Source of the DNA: Corynebacterium tapiri | GTDB lineage: Bacteria > Actinomycetota > Actinomycetes > Mycobacteriales > Mycobacteriaceae | Assembly (NCBI RefSeq): GCF_006334925.1 | Contig: NZ_VDHJ01000010.1 | Location: 62,001 to 126,000 of the forward strand | DNA length: 64,000 nt | Reading direction: 5' to 3' | Shown here: piece by piece, positions 1 to 8,739 of the stretch | How the letters are laid out: each line of letters opens with the position of its first letter | How positions within the stretch are numbered: position 1 is the stretch's first letter | The notes under the pieces: model-generated | What the model was told of the DNA's origin: nothing | The model's database searches: none | What the model saw: only the letters and a program-made list of their open reading frames with translations | Made by a program: the position numbers and the translations under genes

Positions 1-707
1 GTGAGCTTGCCGTCCACCATGCGGATGTAGGTGACCACGCCTCGGTAGGTGTCGTACACCGAGTCGAAAACCAGGGCGCGAGCAGGCGCCTCGGCATCAA
101 ACTCGGAGGTGGGAGGTGGCACGAGCTCGCTGAGGCGATCCAGGAGCTCGGGCACGCCTTGTCCGGTCTTGCCTGAAACGCGCAAGACATCATCCGGTTC
201 GCAGCCGATGATGTTGGCGATCTCGAGGGCGTACTTCTCCGGGTCGGCGGCGGGAAGGTCGATCTTGTTCAGGACTGGAATGATCTCCAGGTCTTTGTCC
301 ATAGCCAGGTAGAGGTTGGCCAGGGTCTGGGCCTCAATGCCCTGAGCAGCGTCGACAAGCAAAATCGCGCCTTCACAGGCCTCGAGCGCGCGCGAGACCT
401 CGTACGTGAAGTCGACGTGACCGGGGGTGTCGATCATCTGCAGCACAAGCTGCTCACCCTCGTGCTCACCCGAGCGCGGAACCCATGGCAACCGCACATT
501 CTGAGCCTTGATGGTGATACCGCGCTCGCGCTCGATATCCATGTTGTCGAGGTACTGATCGCGCATGTCGCGCTCTGCGACGACGGCAGAGAGCTGCAGG
601 ATGCGATCGGCAAGCGTCGACTTGCCGTGGTCGATGTGCGCAATGATGCAGAAGTTACGGATCTTGGCCGGATCCGTGAATGTCTGCTCGGCGAAATTGT
701 TGCTCAT
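1..707 (-). CDS. lepA: Elongation factor 4 (LepA), N-terminal part
   Basis: Ribosome back-translocating GTPase. The window cuts the gene at its left edge, so only the first 235 codons are present. The G domain is clear: a P-loop AHIDHGKS at residues 23-30, the switch motif DTPGH at 93-97 and NKID at 147-150, followed by the start of domain II. The ATG at 705-707 is preceded by a good ribosome binding site (CGGAGG four bases upstream). It is divergent from the PemK-like gene at 844, as in other corynebacteria and mycobacteria, where lepA and this gene adjoin. Confidence 0.97.
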   Translation of the reverse strand, partial: MSNNFAEQTFTDPAKIRNFCIIAHIDHGKSTLADRILQLSAVVAERDMRDQYLDNMDIERERGITIKAQNVRLPWVPRSGEHEGEQLVLQMIDTPGHVDFTYEVSRALEACEGAILLVDAAQGIEAQTLANLYLAMDKDLEIIPVLNKIDLPAADPEKYALEIANIIGCEPDDVLRVSGKTGQGVPELLDRLSELVPPPTSEFDAEAPARALVFDSVYDTYRGVVTYIRMVDGKL

Positions 708-843
708 AACCCTCCGTGTTCAATCTCCCCATACTCTACTGTGCTCTCGGCGCACGCCAGAACCGCGGTAACACCCAAAAGTGATGGGGCGATAATCACA
801 CAAAGAACGTGACGCAGCGTACAGTCGTAGGAAAGTTTTCCCC

Positions 844-1395
844 ATGGACAAGCAAAGCGGGATTGGTTCCATGTTTTTTAGGTCCTTGCGCCCCAAGCGC
901 CGGCCAGCTCAGCCCGAGGACGGGCTGCGCACTCTGCGCGGGCGCCTCGGCTTGGCGGAATGCGAGGATACGCCTGCGGCCCATCACCCTCCAGCCCCTC
1001 TCCGCGTCCATGAAACCACCAATTGCGCCCGCACGATCGTCTACGCTCCCGACATTGACGGTCACGCAGAAGCCGGCGAAGTGGTGTGGCTGTGGGCCCC
1101 GGTCAATGGACCGTCGAAGCCTCCGAGTGAGCGCCCCATGCTGGTCGTAGGTCGGACCCGCTTCCAGCAGCTGCTGGGCCTGCTGATCTCCGCAGATCCG
1201 CAACACGATGAGGACCCGACCTGGATGGGAATAGGGACAGGCCTGTGGGAGACCTCCGGAACACCGTGCTGGATGCGCATGGACAAGGTCATCGAGGTCC
1301 CCGAATACGCCGTGCGCCGCGAGGGAGCCCTCTTCCCCGAGCGCAGATTCGAGCGCATCGCACACACGCTACGCACGCGTTTCGGCTGGGTGTAG
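844..1395 (+). CDS. PemK/MazF-family-like protein beside lepA
   Basis: A 183-residue protein. Its core GEVVWLWAP (79-86) and ERPMLVVGR (96-104) match the opening strands of the PemK/MazF endoribonuclease fold; residues 1-60 are a basic, probably disordered extension. The gene is divergent from lepA, the position of the Rv2405-type conserved protein in mycobacteria. No antitoxin-sized reading frame lies just upstream, so this is a solitary member and toxin activity is doubtful. The ATG at 844 follows AGGAAAG eight bases upstream; a second ATG at 871 is possible. The function is inferred from the fold only. Confidence 0.75.
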   Translation: MDKQSGIGSMFFRSLRPKRRPAQPEDGLRTLRGRLGLAECEDTPAAHHPPAPLRVHETTNCARTIVYAPDIDGHAEAGEVVWLWAPVNGPSKPPSERPMLVVGRTRFQQLLGLLISADPQHDEDPTWMGIGTGLWETSGTPCWMRMDKVIEVPEYAVRREGALFPERRFERIAHTLRTRFGWV

Positions 1396-1550
1396 TCGCA
1401 TCTGCTAAAGTTTTCCAGGTTGTTCATCGCACACGATCATGAGCCGCGGCGGGCAGGACCTTGGGTTCGCCAGAATGCTCATGCAGCGTCTCGTCACTGC
1501 GGTGAGTTGCACAAGACACTGTCAACATAAACGTCAAGAGGTATTGCATC

Positions 1551-1814
1551 ATGGCAAACATCAAGTCGCAGAAGAAGCGCGTTATCACCAACGAGAAGCG
1601 CCGTCAGCGCAACCAGGCCATCCGCTCGGCCGTGCGCACCGACATCCGCAAGTTCCGCGAGGCTGTCGAGGCTGGCTCCAAGGAGAACGCTGGCGAGCTG
1701 CTGCGCGTCGCTTCCCGCTCCCTGGACAAGGCTGTGACCAAGGGCGTCTTCCACCGCAACAACGCGGCTAACAAGAAGTCCCGCATGGCTGCTGCCTTCA
1801 ACAAGATGAGCTAA
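1551..1814 (+). CDS. rpsT: 30S ribosomal protein S20
   Basis: An 87-residue, very basic protein that binds 16S rRNA and helps assemble the small subunit. The start [10 protein letters not shown] and the downstream run of Lys/Arg-rich helices (for example [13 protein letters not shown] near the end) are typical of S20, and the length is normal. AAGAGG lies nine bases before the ATG. The gene stands alone between the PemK-like gene and a strong terminator, so it is probably transcribed from its own promoter in 1396-1550. Confidence 0.97.
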   Translation: MANIKSQKKRVITNEKRRQRNQAIRSAVRTDIRKFREAVEAGSKENAGELLRVASRSLDKAVTKGVFHRNNAANKKSRMAAAFNKMS

Positions 1815-1831
1815 GCAGTTTTACTGCCACT

Positions 1832-1873
1832 AATCCCCCTCCCCGGATCCCAGATCACGGGAGGGGGATTTTG
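1832..1873 (+). terminator. Intrinsic terminator after rpsT
   Basis: AATCCCCCTCCCC at 1832-1844 can pair with GGGAGGGGGATT at 1859-1870 to form a long GC-rich stem, and a short T run follows. It begins 17 bases after the rpsT stop. The same hairpin lies just beyond the 3' end of the convergent lysE-family gene (stop at 1878), so it may serve both directions. Confidence 0.85.
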
Positions 1874-1877
1874 CGTA

Positions 1878-2516
1878 TCAGCCGAGTCCGCCGTGGATGA
1901 TGAGGACCAGGCCGGCGATGACAAAGAAGGTGCCTGCCAGGACGTCGATAAGCCAACTCGAACGCAGCAGAGCCTGCCGCACACGCCTGGTAGAGACGAG
2001 CGTGCTCATCGTGAGAAATAACAGGAGCGAGCTGAACACAAGGCTGGCGATGACGAGCAGTGCGGTGCCAACGCTGGGCTCGGGAGGCAGCGCTGGGGCG
2101 ACGAGTGCGGCCAGGAAGATGACGATCTTGGGGTTCGACAGGTTGGTGGCCAGCCCTCGCCTAAAACTGCGCCACGGACTCCCCAGCTGCGCCTCGAGTT
2201 CGGCAAGATCCTTCGGGGGATATTTGCGGGTCATCAGCCCGCCGCGCACCGTCGATTGGCCCATGATCATCAGCCACGCGCCGCCGACCACCTGAATGAT
2301 GCCCAGCGCTTGTGGAAAGGTCGTCAGGATGGCAGCGGCGCCAAAAACGGTCAGCGAGACCCAGACCGTTGCGCCCACGTGTGTGCCGATGGAGGTGGCG
2401 ATGGCATGGCGTCGCGAACGAGTCGCCATCCGCGTCACCAGCACCACGTCCGGCCCCGGAGAAGCTGCTCCGACGAGGTTGAGCATCACGATGGCAAAGA
2501 GGCTGGCCAGACTCAT
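1878..2516 (-). CDS. LysE/RhtB-family amino-acid exporter
   Basis: A 212-residue inner-membrane protein with about six hydrophobic segments. The signature near the N-terminus, NLVGAASPGPDVVLV (residues 13-27), is diagnostic of the LysE/RhtB family, which exports amino acids and related metabolites; GLATNLSNPK in the middle is also conserved. The substrate cannot be told from sequence. Its ATG overlaps the stop codon of the upstream ankyrin-repeat gene (ATGA at 2513-2516), so the two are probably translationally coupled. Confidence 0.88.
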   Translation of the reverse strand: MSLASLFAIVMLNLVGAASPGPDVVLVTRMATRSRRHAIATSIGTHVGATVWVSLTVFGAAAILTTFPQALGIIQVVGGAWLMIMGQSTVRGGLMTRKYPPKDLAELEAQLGSPWRSFRRGLATNLSNPKIVIFLAALVAPALPPEPSVGTALLVIASLVFSSLLLFLTMSTLVSTRRVRQALLRSSWLIDVLAGTFFVIAGLVLIIHGGLG

Positions 2517-2893
2517 GCCAACGCCTCGAGATCAACTCCGAACATCTCTGCGGTGGCATTTGCCGAGGGGTGCCCGGCGTCCGCGTCCGCACCTGCAGCT
2601 AGCAGCGCGCGGATGACGGCAGGCTCCTTCTTAAACACCGCTCCGGCGAGCGGGGATTGTCCGCGGTTATTGAGCTTATCGACGTCCGCGCCTACCGCAG
2701 CCAACTGCGACACCAACTCTGCATGGCCGTTATAGGCGGCCAGCATGATAAACGTGTTGCCGTCCTCGTTCATCAGGTTGGGATCAACCCCGGCGCGGAT
2801 GTAATCAACGAGTGCCAGCTGCCCCTGGCGGGCCATGGAGAAAAGACGAATGACCAGGTCTTGTACGTCGCTGTCAAGGGGCTGAGATGTCAT
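2513..2893 (-). CDS. Small ankyrin-repeat protein
   Basis: About 126 residues containing three ankyrin-type repeats: the motifs NLMNEDGNTFIMLAAYNGH, VDKLNNRGQSPLAGAVF and a final AVIRALLAAGADADAGH show the helix-turn-helix plus hairpin pattern. It should be a soluble protein-binding scaffold; no partner is evident. The chosen start (MTSQPLD) avoids overlap with holA; an in-frame ATG six bases upstream (2899) is equally possible. A more distant start at 2965 would overlap holA by 60 bases and is unlikely. It is coupled to the exporter gene by an ATGA overlap. Confidence 0.8.
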   Translation of the reverse strand: MTSQPLDSDVQDLVIRLFSMARQGQLALVDYIRAGVDPNLMNEDGNTFIMLAAYNGHAELVSQLAAVGADVDKLNNRGQSPLAGAVFKKEPAVIRALLAAGADADAGHPSANATAEMFGVDLEALA

Positions 2894-2903
2894 TTCCATG
2901 AGT

Positions 2904-3833
2904 CTAACCGGCCAACTGACTAATGCGGCGCACGGCGTCCTCAAGCGCGAACTCGGGGTCGCCACCAGCTCCTTTCACGCGGGCATCGAGATCCGCTACG
3001 AGGATGACCGCCTGGCTTACCGATTGCGACGACCACCGCCGCGCAATGGGCATCGTCTTCTCGATGACAAAGGGGTGCATGCCTAGCTGGCCAGCTAGTT
3101 GGCGCGCATTTCCCCCGCGCGTGGTGTACAGACGAGCAATTGCCCCGACCTTGTTACCCAAGGCCGCGGTCAAAGCCACGGGGCTTTCTCCGAGTTGGAG
3201 TGCCCGTCGCACCGACGCCACAGCGCGGGCGGTCTGGCCGCTCACAGCCAGGTCGGCGATGTCGAATCCGGAGACCTCGGCGACGCCGACGTAGTAGGCC
3301 CTAACATCACGCTCGGTGACTTCCCCATCCGTGTCAGCAACCAACTGGGAAACCGCGGACGCCAGCTCGCGCAGATCGGAGCCAACGCCTTCCAGGAGCG
3401 AATGCACCACGTCCGGGGTGGGGCGGACCTCGTGACGTCGAAATTCCGCGGTCACCCAAGACTGCAGCTCATTCTTTTTCACCTTGTCCACCCGGTGAAC
3501 GGTGGCGACCTTCTCGAACTTCTTCACCATCGCCTTGTTGCGGCCACCGCCGGTGTGATGGATAACCAGCGTGATACCCGGCGCTGGATCCACGGCAGCC
3601 TGCAGCAAGACATCCAGGGGGTCTTTGCCGGCGACCTCGGCGTGAGTGATCACGATGAGTCGATCATCCCCGAACAGCGACGGGCTGGTCAGTTCAATGA
3701 TCTCCGAAGTGGTCAGCTCGCTGGCGCGCACCAGGCTCAGCTCCGCCTGTGGTGAGGCTTGCGCAATGATCTTCTTTCTCGCCCGCTCGGCCAGGAATTC
3801 TTCCTCGCCCACGATGAGGTGCACGCTCGACAT
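2904..3833 (-). CDS. holA: DNA polymerase III subunit delta
   Basis: A 309-residue clamp-loader subunit that opens the sliding beta clamp. The N-terminus MSSVHLIVGEEEFLAERA and the region with LTSPSLFGDDRLIVI are characteristic of the delta subunit; the C-terminal part (LQLGESPVALTAALGNKV and following helices) is the collar domain. The ATG at 3833 is chosen over one at 3854 because AAGGTGG sits six bases upstream of it and the longer form would directly abut the comEC stop. It lies downstream of comEA-comEC, as in many Gram-positive bacteria. Confidence 0.93.
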   Translation of the reverse strand: MSSVHLIVGEEEFLAERARKKIIAQASPQAELSLVRASELTTSEIIELTSPSLFGDDRLIVITHAEVAGKDPLDVLLQAAVDPAPGITLVIHHTGGGRNKAMVKKFEKVATVHRVDKVKKNELQSWVTAEFRRHEVRPTPDVVHSLLEGVGSDLRELASAVSQLVADTDGEVTERDVRAYYVGVAEVSGFDIADLAVSGQTARAVASVRRALQLGESPVALTAALGNKVGAIARLYTTRGGNARQLAGQLGMHPFVIEKTMPIARRWSSQSVSQAVILVADLDARVKGAGGDPEFALEDAVRRISQLAG

Positions 3834-3854
3834 GGCAACCACCTTAACCCGCAC

Positions 3855-5273
3855 TCAAGCCCACGGACGCACAACCAGGCACCAGCCCACAATCACGACC
3901 ACGCCGGTGGCGCGAGGCCAGCGCATAAGCCCCGCAAAGATCCAGCCGTAGATCAGGGCCACATGATGGGCCGGCGCCATGATCGTGACCAGCGAACGCT
4001 GTCCCGCCCAGAACGCGACGGAGTGGATCCACCAGGCCAACGGATTAATCACCAATACGGCAGGCTGCGCCAGGAGCGGATGAACGGCGGCCACAAGCGT
4101 GGCCACCACGCCCACGACAGTGATCGGTCCAGCCGCCGGGGCGACCAGCAAATTGGCGAAGGCAGAAACTAATGAAGCCTGCCCAGACATGGCAGCCACC
4201 ACCGGCAGAGTCGCGGCATCCGCAGCTAGTGCCACTGCAATGGCGCGTGCCACCACATCGGGCATTCCCCGCTTGATCAAGGGCCGTGCCAGCACGGGGC
4301 TCACCGCCACGATCCCAACGGTGGCCACGACTGAGAGCAGGAATCCTAGGTCCACCGCCATCGACGGATAGATCGCCATTACCGAAATCACCGCGAGCCC
4401 TAGCGCGTGCAGTGGCTGCATGCGCGAGGATGCAACCACTGCGATTAGACCCACCACCCCGGTGATGCCGGCGCGGATGACAGAAGGTTCGGGCCCCACG
4501 ATCACCACGAACCCCACCAGCACACTGAGACAGGATGCCGTCTGGATACGCGGTCCCAGCCCCAGCGCCCGGCAGATGAGCACAGCGCAGGTAGTCAAAA
4601 CGGCTACGTTTGCCCCGGAAACTGCCGAAAGATGTGCCAGTCCGGTGAGGCGATACAGCTCCTGGGCCTGCTGGGTCTGCAGCGAGGTGTCTCCCAGCAC
4701 CATTCCGGGGATCAGTCCTTTGTGCTCCCCGGCAATCGCCTGATCGACTGCGAGGTGGAGGTTATTGCGCAGGTGCTCTGACCACGCTGCCGTCCCCTGG
4801 GGCGGCCGGATCACTGCCAGATCGCCGCGGGCAATATGCCCGCCCAAGCTGGGGCGGTCTGACTCCACGAGTTTGCCCTCCACCGCCACCAGCGCCCCGG
4901 GAGCCCAACCAGCAGGCTCACCCTGCGCAAAGACTGCCAGTGGTTCGGGGTATCCCCGCACGTGCATGGTCACCAAGGTATTCCCCGTGTTTGTGGGGCG
5001 TGGAAGGGCGGCGATGCGCCCCGTCCACGCTCGCGCCGCATTCAGCCGCTCAGCTGCTCTATGCGCCAGACTCATACGCACCGAACTAGTAATCAGCGTG
5101 GTGCTAGCAATACCAGCCACCAACACGCACTGGCCCCACCAAGCTTTCAGGGCAATGATCGCAGCACTCATGGCGATGAACCCGGCGGCCCACCATACTG
5201 AGCCGGCCAAGATGAGTACGACGAGTCCGCCCCAGGTGACCACGGCCGCGGGGATGAGTCGGAGTTCCGCCAT
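3855..5273 (-). CDS. comEC: ComEC/Rec2-family membrane protein
   Basis: A 472-residue polytopic membrane protein of the DNA-uptake channel family. The competence domain is recognisable from GMVLGDTS, then LYRLTGLAHLSAVSGANVAVL and the later EPSVIRAGITGVVGLIAV. An N-terminal two-helix segment precedes an OB-like extracellular portion. The metallo-beta-lactamase nuclease domain found at the C-terminus of many ComEC proteins is absent: the protein stops shortly after the last membrane helices. This short form is common in actinobacteria. It starts two bases after the comEA stop, so the two are co-transcribed. Confidence 0.9.
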   Translation of the reverse strand: MAELRLIPAAVVTWGGLVVLILAGSVWWAAGFIAMSAAIIALKAWWGQCVLVAGIASTTLITSSVRMSLAHRAAERLNAARAWTGRIAALPRPTNTGNTLVTMHVRGYPEPLAVFAQGEPAGWAPGALVAVEGKLVESDRPSLGGHIARGDLAVIRPPQGTAAWSEHLRNNLHLAVDQAIAGEHKGLIPGMVLGDTSLQTQQAQELYRLTGLAHLSAVSGANVAVLTTCAVLICRALGLGPRIQTASCLSVLVGFVVIVGPEPSVIRAGITGVVGLIAVVASSRMQPLHALGLAVISVMAIYPSMAVDLGFLLSVVATVGIVAVSPVLARPLIKRGMPDVVARAIAVALAADAATLPVVAAMSGQASLVSAFANLLVAPAAGPITVVGVVATLVAAVHPLLAQPAVLVINPLAWWIHSVAFWAGQRSLVTIMAPAHHVALIYGWIFAGLMRWPRATGVVVIVGWCLVVRPWA

Positions 5274-5275
5274 GG

Positions 5276-5959
5276 TTAGAGCGTGACTTCGTCTTTGATG
5301 GCCGCAAATTTCGCGGGGCCGATCCCCTTGACGTCGAGTAGCTGGTCAATCGATGTGAAGCCGCCGTGTTCCTCCCGGTAGGCAATGATCGCCGCTGCCG
5401 TAGCCTGCCCGACTCCGTCGAGTTCTTCGAGAGCCGCCGCATCTGCCGTGTTCAGTGAGGTGCCTGCGCCCGCATTTCCGCTAACACTCCCACCCGTACT
5501 GGTGCTGCTGGCAGCACCCACGGGAGGTGCGCCGGGAAGAGGGACGACGATTTGTTGCCCGTCTACCAGCAGCTGCGCCTGGTTCAATGCAGCCGGGTCG
5601 GCCTCCGGAAGTTGTCCCCCGGCGGCAGCGATGGCGTCTGCCACACGGTCCCCGGTGTTGAGCCTCACCAACCCGGGCTTGTGCACCGCGCCGACAACGG
5701 AGACCACAATCTCTGCGTCAGGCGCGGCCGAGGTGGTATTGCCGGCGATCGCGGGAGGAACCACTGGTGGAGGGGTGCGCACGTACCCAATGACAATGGC
5801 CACCACCGCGGCCACGGCAACCGCTGCGCAGGCCATGAGCGCGGTGCGTGGAGGCACCGTGAAGCGGGGCGATTCGGTGGGAAAATCTACCGAGAGTGAG
5901 GATTCTTCCCCGGTAGGTCGGGTCAGTTCGCTCAAGCGGGAAACCGTGGAGGGGCTCAT
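5276..5959 (-). CDS. comEA: ComEA-like helix-hairpin-helix DNA-binding protein
   Basis: A 227-residue protein with one membrane helix (about residues 38-61), an extracellular SLBB-type domain (VVGAVHKPGLVRL onward), a Ser/Gly/Thr linker, and a C-terminal double helix-hairpin-helix (LNTADAAALEELDGVGQATA; FTSIDQLLDVKGIGPAKFAAI) that binds DNA. This is the standard ComEA layout: it should hold DNA at the cell surface for ComEC. The position directly upstream of comEC supports this. Whether the organism is actually competent cannot be read from the window. Confidence 0.92.
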   Translation of the reverse strand: MSPSTVSRLSELTRPTGEESSLSVDFPTESPRFTVPPRTALMACAAVAVAAVVAIVIGYVRTPPPVVPPAIAGNTTSAAPDAEIVVSVVGAVHKPGLVRLNTGDRVADAIAAAGGQLPEADPAALNQAQLLVDGQQIVVPLPGAPPVGAASSTSTGGSVSGNAGAGTSLNTADAAALEELDGVGQATAAAIIAYREEHGGFTSIDQLLDVKGIGPAKFAAIKDEVTL

Positions 5960-6020
5960 GGCCCATGACCCTAAGCGCGCACTGCGCGGCGCTTAGAGGC
6001 CCGCTGTGGAAAACGGGCGA

Positions 6021-6839
6021 CTAGTTGACGCGCCCAACAAAGTTATCCCCAGGAGCACTAAACACGGCCGATACGCCGACCGCGCCTGGGCCAGTATGGA
6101 CAGAGAGCGCCTCAGTGAGCTCGACGGTAAGGAAACTGGATCCTTCTGCCAGCAGATCCTCAAGTAGCTCCCGGAGGTCCTCGGCGGCCTCGGGGGCCTG
6201 GTTGTGCTGGATGGCTACGAATGCCGGTTCTCCTTGAGCACGCTCAGCTACCAGCTCCACCAACTTGGTAAAGGCCTTGGTTTGTGTGCGCGTCTTGCCT
6301 GCCAGCTCAAGCTTGCCGCCGGTGACTTGCATGATGGGCCGGGTAGCCAGAAGTGCCGCCGAGAGCATAGCTGTGCCTGCGCTCAACCGGCCGGAGCGAC
6401 GAATGTCATCGATCTTGTGCAGATATACCCAGGTGGCGGAACGCGCCAGAGTGTCACGGGCACTCTGCGCACACTCTTCTAGCGAGGCCCCGCGCTGCGC
6501 GCGCGTGGCTGCTGCCATCGCTGCCGCGCCGAGCGCCATACCCACGGTCTGCGAGTCAATCACTTCCACCGCCGAGTCAAAGACCGCCCCGGCGGCCACG
6601 GCCGCGGAGTAGGTGGAGGACAACTCACGCGAGAGATGAATGGCGACCACTCCCTCATCTCCGCCACGCTCAAGTTGGCGAGCGTAGGCGGCCACCAGCT
6701 CCAGGGTGGACAGTCCTGCCGTGGTGACGTCGGCCCCGGAGGAGTCGTGGACGTGCATGGGCACCACGGTGATGCCCAACTGCTCCACGATGTCGTCTGG
6801 CAGACCCGCAGATGAGTCGGTAACTACACGCACTGGCAT
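6021..6839 (-). CDS. DegV-family fatty-acid-binding protein
   Basis: A 272-residue member of the DegV/FakB family. MPVRVVTDSSAGLPDDIVEQL is the typical start, and IHLSRELSSTYSAA and IDSQTVGMALG are the conserved lipid-pocket motifs. In Firmicutes such proteins present fatty acids to a kinase; no fakA-type gene is present here, so the partner is unknown. The ATG at 6839 overlaps the stop of gpgP by one base (TAATG), which decides against the start at 6881. Confidence 0.88.
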   Translation of the reverse strand: MPVRVVTDSSAGLPDDIVEQLGITVVPMHVHDSSGADVTTAGLSTLELVAAYARQLERGGDEGVVAIHLSRELSSTYSAAVAAGAVFDSAVEVIDSQTVGMALGAAAMAAATRAQRGASLEECAQSARDTLARSATWVYLHKIDDIRRSGRLSAGTAMLSAALLATRPIMQVTGGKLELAGKTRTQTKAFTKLVELVAERAQGEPAFVAIQHNQAPEAAEDLRELLEDLLAEGSSFLTVELTEALSVHTGPGAVGVSAVFSAPGDNFVGRVN

Positions 6840-7537
6840 TAGAGCTTCGGACCTCCCACATTCCAGCCCTCCAGATACCACTGCGCGGCTTCCGTGCCAT
6901 GGAATCGGGCCTGCTCTGGCTCCTGCGCTGCATCGTCCATCGCGTCAAGCGAACCAGGCGTGAACTCTGGGCGTGCTTTGAGCACGGCGCAGTGAGTGTT
7001 CTTCAGGGTAACCAGCGTGGGGAACATGCTCTGGCGAAAGCCCAGCAGAGATCCAGTCAACGCGGAGATGGTTCCCCCGTGGGCCACGACCAAAACGCTC
7101 TTGCCTTCCCAGTCGGAAAAGTCGGCCATGAGCTCGTCGATAACCGGGCGGGCTCGACGCGCCACGTCCAACCGAGATTCCCCGCCGGGCGGGGTGTAAG
7201 CGGGGTCGTGGCGCCAGGCAGCGCGCGCCCCAGGGTGCTGCTCGTCGACTTCTGCTGAGCTCATCCCCTGCCACTGACCCAAGTGAGTTTCCCGCAGGCG
7301 AGAATCTAGCTCGACGGGGACGTCGATAAGCGCCCCCACGCAGGCGGCGGTATCGGCGGCACGTCGCAGATCCGAGCTGATGATGCGCGCGATGTTGTCG
7401 CTAGCCAGGAACTGAGCGATGTTGCGAGCCCCCTCCAAGCCCGCGGGCGCTAGATCAGTGTCCAGCTGCCCCTGCATACGCCGGGTTGCGTTGTAGTGGG
7501 TCTGCCCATGGCGGAGCAGGATCAGTCGACGTGACAC
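6839..7537 (-). CDS. gpgP: Histidine phosphatase, glucosyl-3-phosphoglycerate phosphatase-like
   Basis: A 232-residue histidine-phosphatase-superfamily enzyme. The catalytic RHG is at residues 9-11 (LLRHGQTHYN), the acid-base pocket contains RETHLGQW (82-89), and the second histidine is H153 in VVAHGG. The order nadD-rsfS-this gene matches mycobacterial Rv2421c-Rv2419c, where the third gene encodes GpgP, which makes glucosylglycerate for methylglucose polysaccharide synthesis. By sequence alone it could be called a phosphoglycerate mutase-like protein; the GpgP assignment rests on synteny and the MQGQLDT motif. Confidence 0.82.
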   Translation of the reverse strand: MSRRLILLRHGQTHYNATRRMQGQLDTDLAPAGLEGARNIAQFLASDNIARIISSDLRRAADTAACVGALIDVPVELDSRLRETHLGQWQGMSSAEVDEQHPGARAAWRHDPAYTPPGGESRLDVARRARPVIDELMADFSDWEGKSVLVVAHGGTISALTGSLLGFRQSMFPTLVTLKNTHCAVLKARPEFTPGSLDAMDDAAQEPEQARFHGTEAAQWYLEGWNVGGPKL

Positions 7538-7549
7538 TGGTGGAAGCTT

Positions 7550-8020
7550 CTAAACTTCGTCCTCGTCGAGCGGGGCCTCGCCCGCCAGCGGGATGTCGTC
7601 GATGCTTTCCACCGTGCGGGTGTTCACCTCATCGGCGTAATCGCCGGGGCGGTTGAAGGCCTCGATACCCTCGACCTCCAGCAGCGGGCAGTCGGCGTAG
7701 AGGCGATCGAGTCCGTAGAACTCGCGCTCCTGCGTGCGCTGGACGTGCACCACGAATTGTCCGTAGTCGAGCAGGACCCACCGGAACTCGCGGTTGCCTT
7801 CGCGGCGCAGCGGTTCCTGCCCCTCGGCGGTCAGCGCGTCCTCGATCTCGTCAACGATTGCGTGCACCTGGCGCTCAGAGGAGCCGGTGACCACCACGAA
7901 GATGTCAGAGATGGCCATGACGTCGGACACGTCGTACACGGCAATCTCGGTGCCCAGCTTCTCGTCTGCCGCGCGGGCAGCGATGCGGGCATAGCGGGCG
8001 GAGGTCTCAGAGGCAGTCAA
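7550..8020 (-). CDS. rsfS: Ribosome silencing factor RsfS
   Basis: A 156-residue RsfS/Iojap protein, which binds ribosomal protein L14 and blocks subunit joining when nutrients are short. The conserved core DIFVVVTGSSERQVHAIVDEI and VLLDYGQFVVHVQ followed by EFYGLDRLYAD are all present. The C-terminal 40 residues are acidic and probably disordered. The start is a TTG at 8018-8020 with AAAGGA upstream at a slightly long spacing. It lies between nadD and gpgP, the usual order. Confidence 0.94.
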   Translation of the reverse strand: MTASETSARYARIAARAADEKLGTEIAVYDVSDVMAISDIFVVVTGSSERQVHAIVDEIEDALTAEGQEPLRREGNREFRWVLLDYGQFVVHVQRTQEREFYGLDRLYADCPLLEVEGIEAFNRPGDYADEVNTRTVESIDDIPLAGEAPLDEDEV

Positions 8021-8102
8021 TGAGGTGCAGTCCTTTGCAAGTGAGGAAACGATGAATAAACGTTAATAAGTGTGTCACGAGTACACACGCCGTGGCTACT
8101 TT

Positions 8103-8714
8103 TTAGCCGCGTGCGTTACCGGTGTACAAGGCATTCTTGGCAATGTACTGCACAACGCCATCCGGTACCAGATACCACACGGGGCGCCCGTCGCGAGCGC
8201 GTTCGCGACAGTCCGTCGAAGAGATCGCCATGGCGGGAACGTCGATGAGCTCGACGCGTTGTTGCTTCTCCTCCGGCAACATGTCCTCACTCAGGACATA
8301 GCCTGGGCGAGTAACCCCGATGAAGGTTGCCTCGTCAAACATGGCTTCCCAGTTGTGCCACGACAAAATTGAGCCCAAGGCGTCCGCACCGGTGATGAAG
8401 AAGAGCTCGGCGTCCGGGTACTGCGCACGGATATCGCGCAGGGTATCGATGGTGTAGGTGGGCCCCTCACGGTCAATATCCACGCGGGAAACCTGAAAAC
8501 GCGGGTTGGCAGCGGTGGCGATCACCGTCATCAGGTAGCGGTGCTCCGCCTCGGTGACCTGGGTATCCGCCTTCTGCCAGGGCTGGCCGGTGGGCACGAA
8601 GATCACCATATCCAGCTCGAACTGGTCAGTTACCTCACTGGCCGCGACGAGGTGGCCGTGGTGAACCGGATCGAAGGTGCCACCCATGATCCCGATGCGC
8701 GAAGGCGAAGTCAT
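8103..8714 (-). CDS. nadD: Nicotinate-mononucleotide adenylyltransferase
   Basis: A 203-residue NAD-biosynthesis enzyme that adenylates nicotinate mononucleotide. The nucleotidyltransferase signature [12 protein letters not shown] spans residues 11-22 with the HxGH histidines at 19 and 21; [10 protein letters not shown] and the C-terminal [12 protein letters not shown] (the ISSTxxR motif) complete the active site. Length is normal. It lies 25 bases downstream of proA and is probably part of a long proline/NAD operon transcribed from obgE onward. Confidence 0.96.
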   Translation of the reverse strand: MTSPSRIGIMGGTFDPVHHGHLVAASEVTDQFELDMVIFVPTGQPWQKADTQVTEAEHRYLMTVIATAANPRFQVSRVDIDREGPTYTIDTLRDIRAQYPDAELFFITGADALGSILSWHNWEAMFDEATFIGVTRPGYVLSEDMLPEEKQQRVELIDVPAMAISSTDCRERARDGRPVWYLVPDGVVQYIAKNALYTGNARG

Positions 8715-8739
8715 AGTTGAGTCATCCTACTGGGCAGGG

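Noticed and set aside
844..1395. A complete toxin-antitoxin module next to lepA
   Set aside because: No short reading frame with a ribosome binding site precedes or follows the PemK-like gene.
8045..8095. GTGTGT/ACACAC hairpin between nadD and rsfS as a terminator
   Set aside because: The stem is only six pairs and the following T tract is broken, so the evidence is too weak to list as a terminator.
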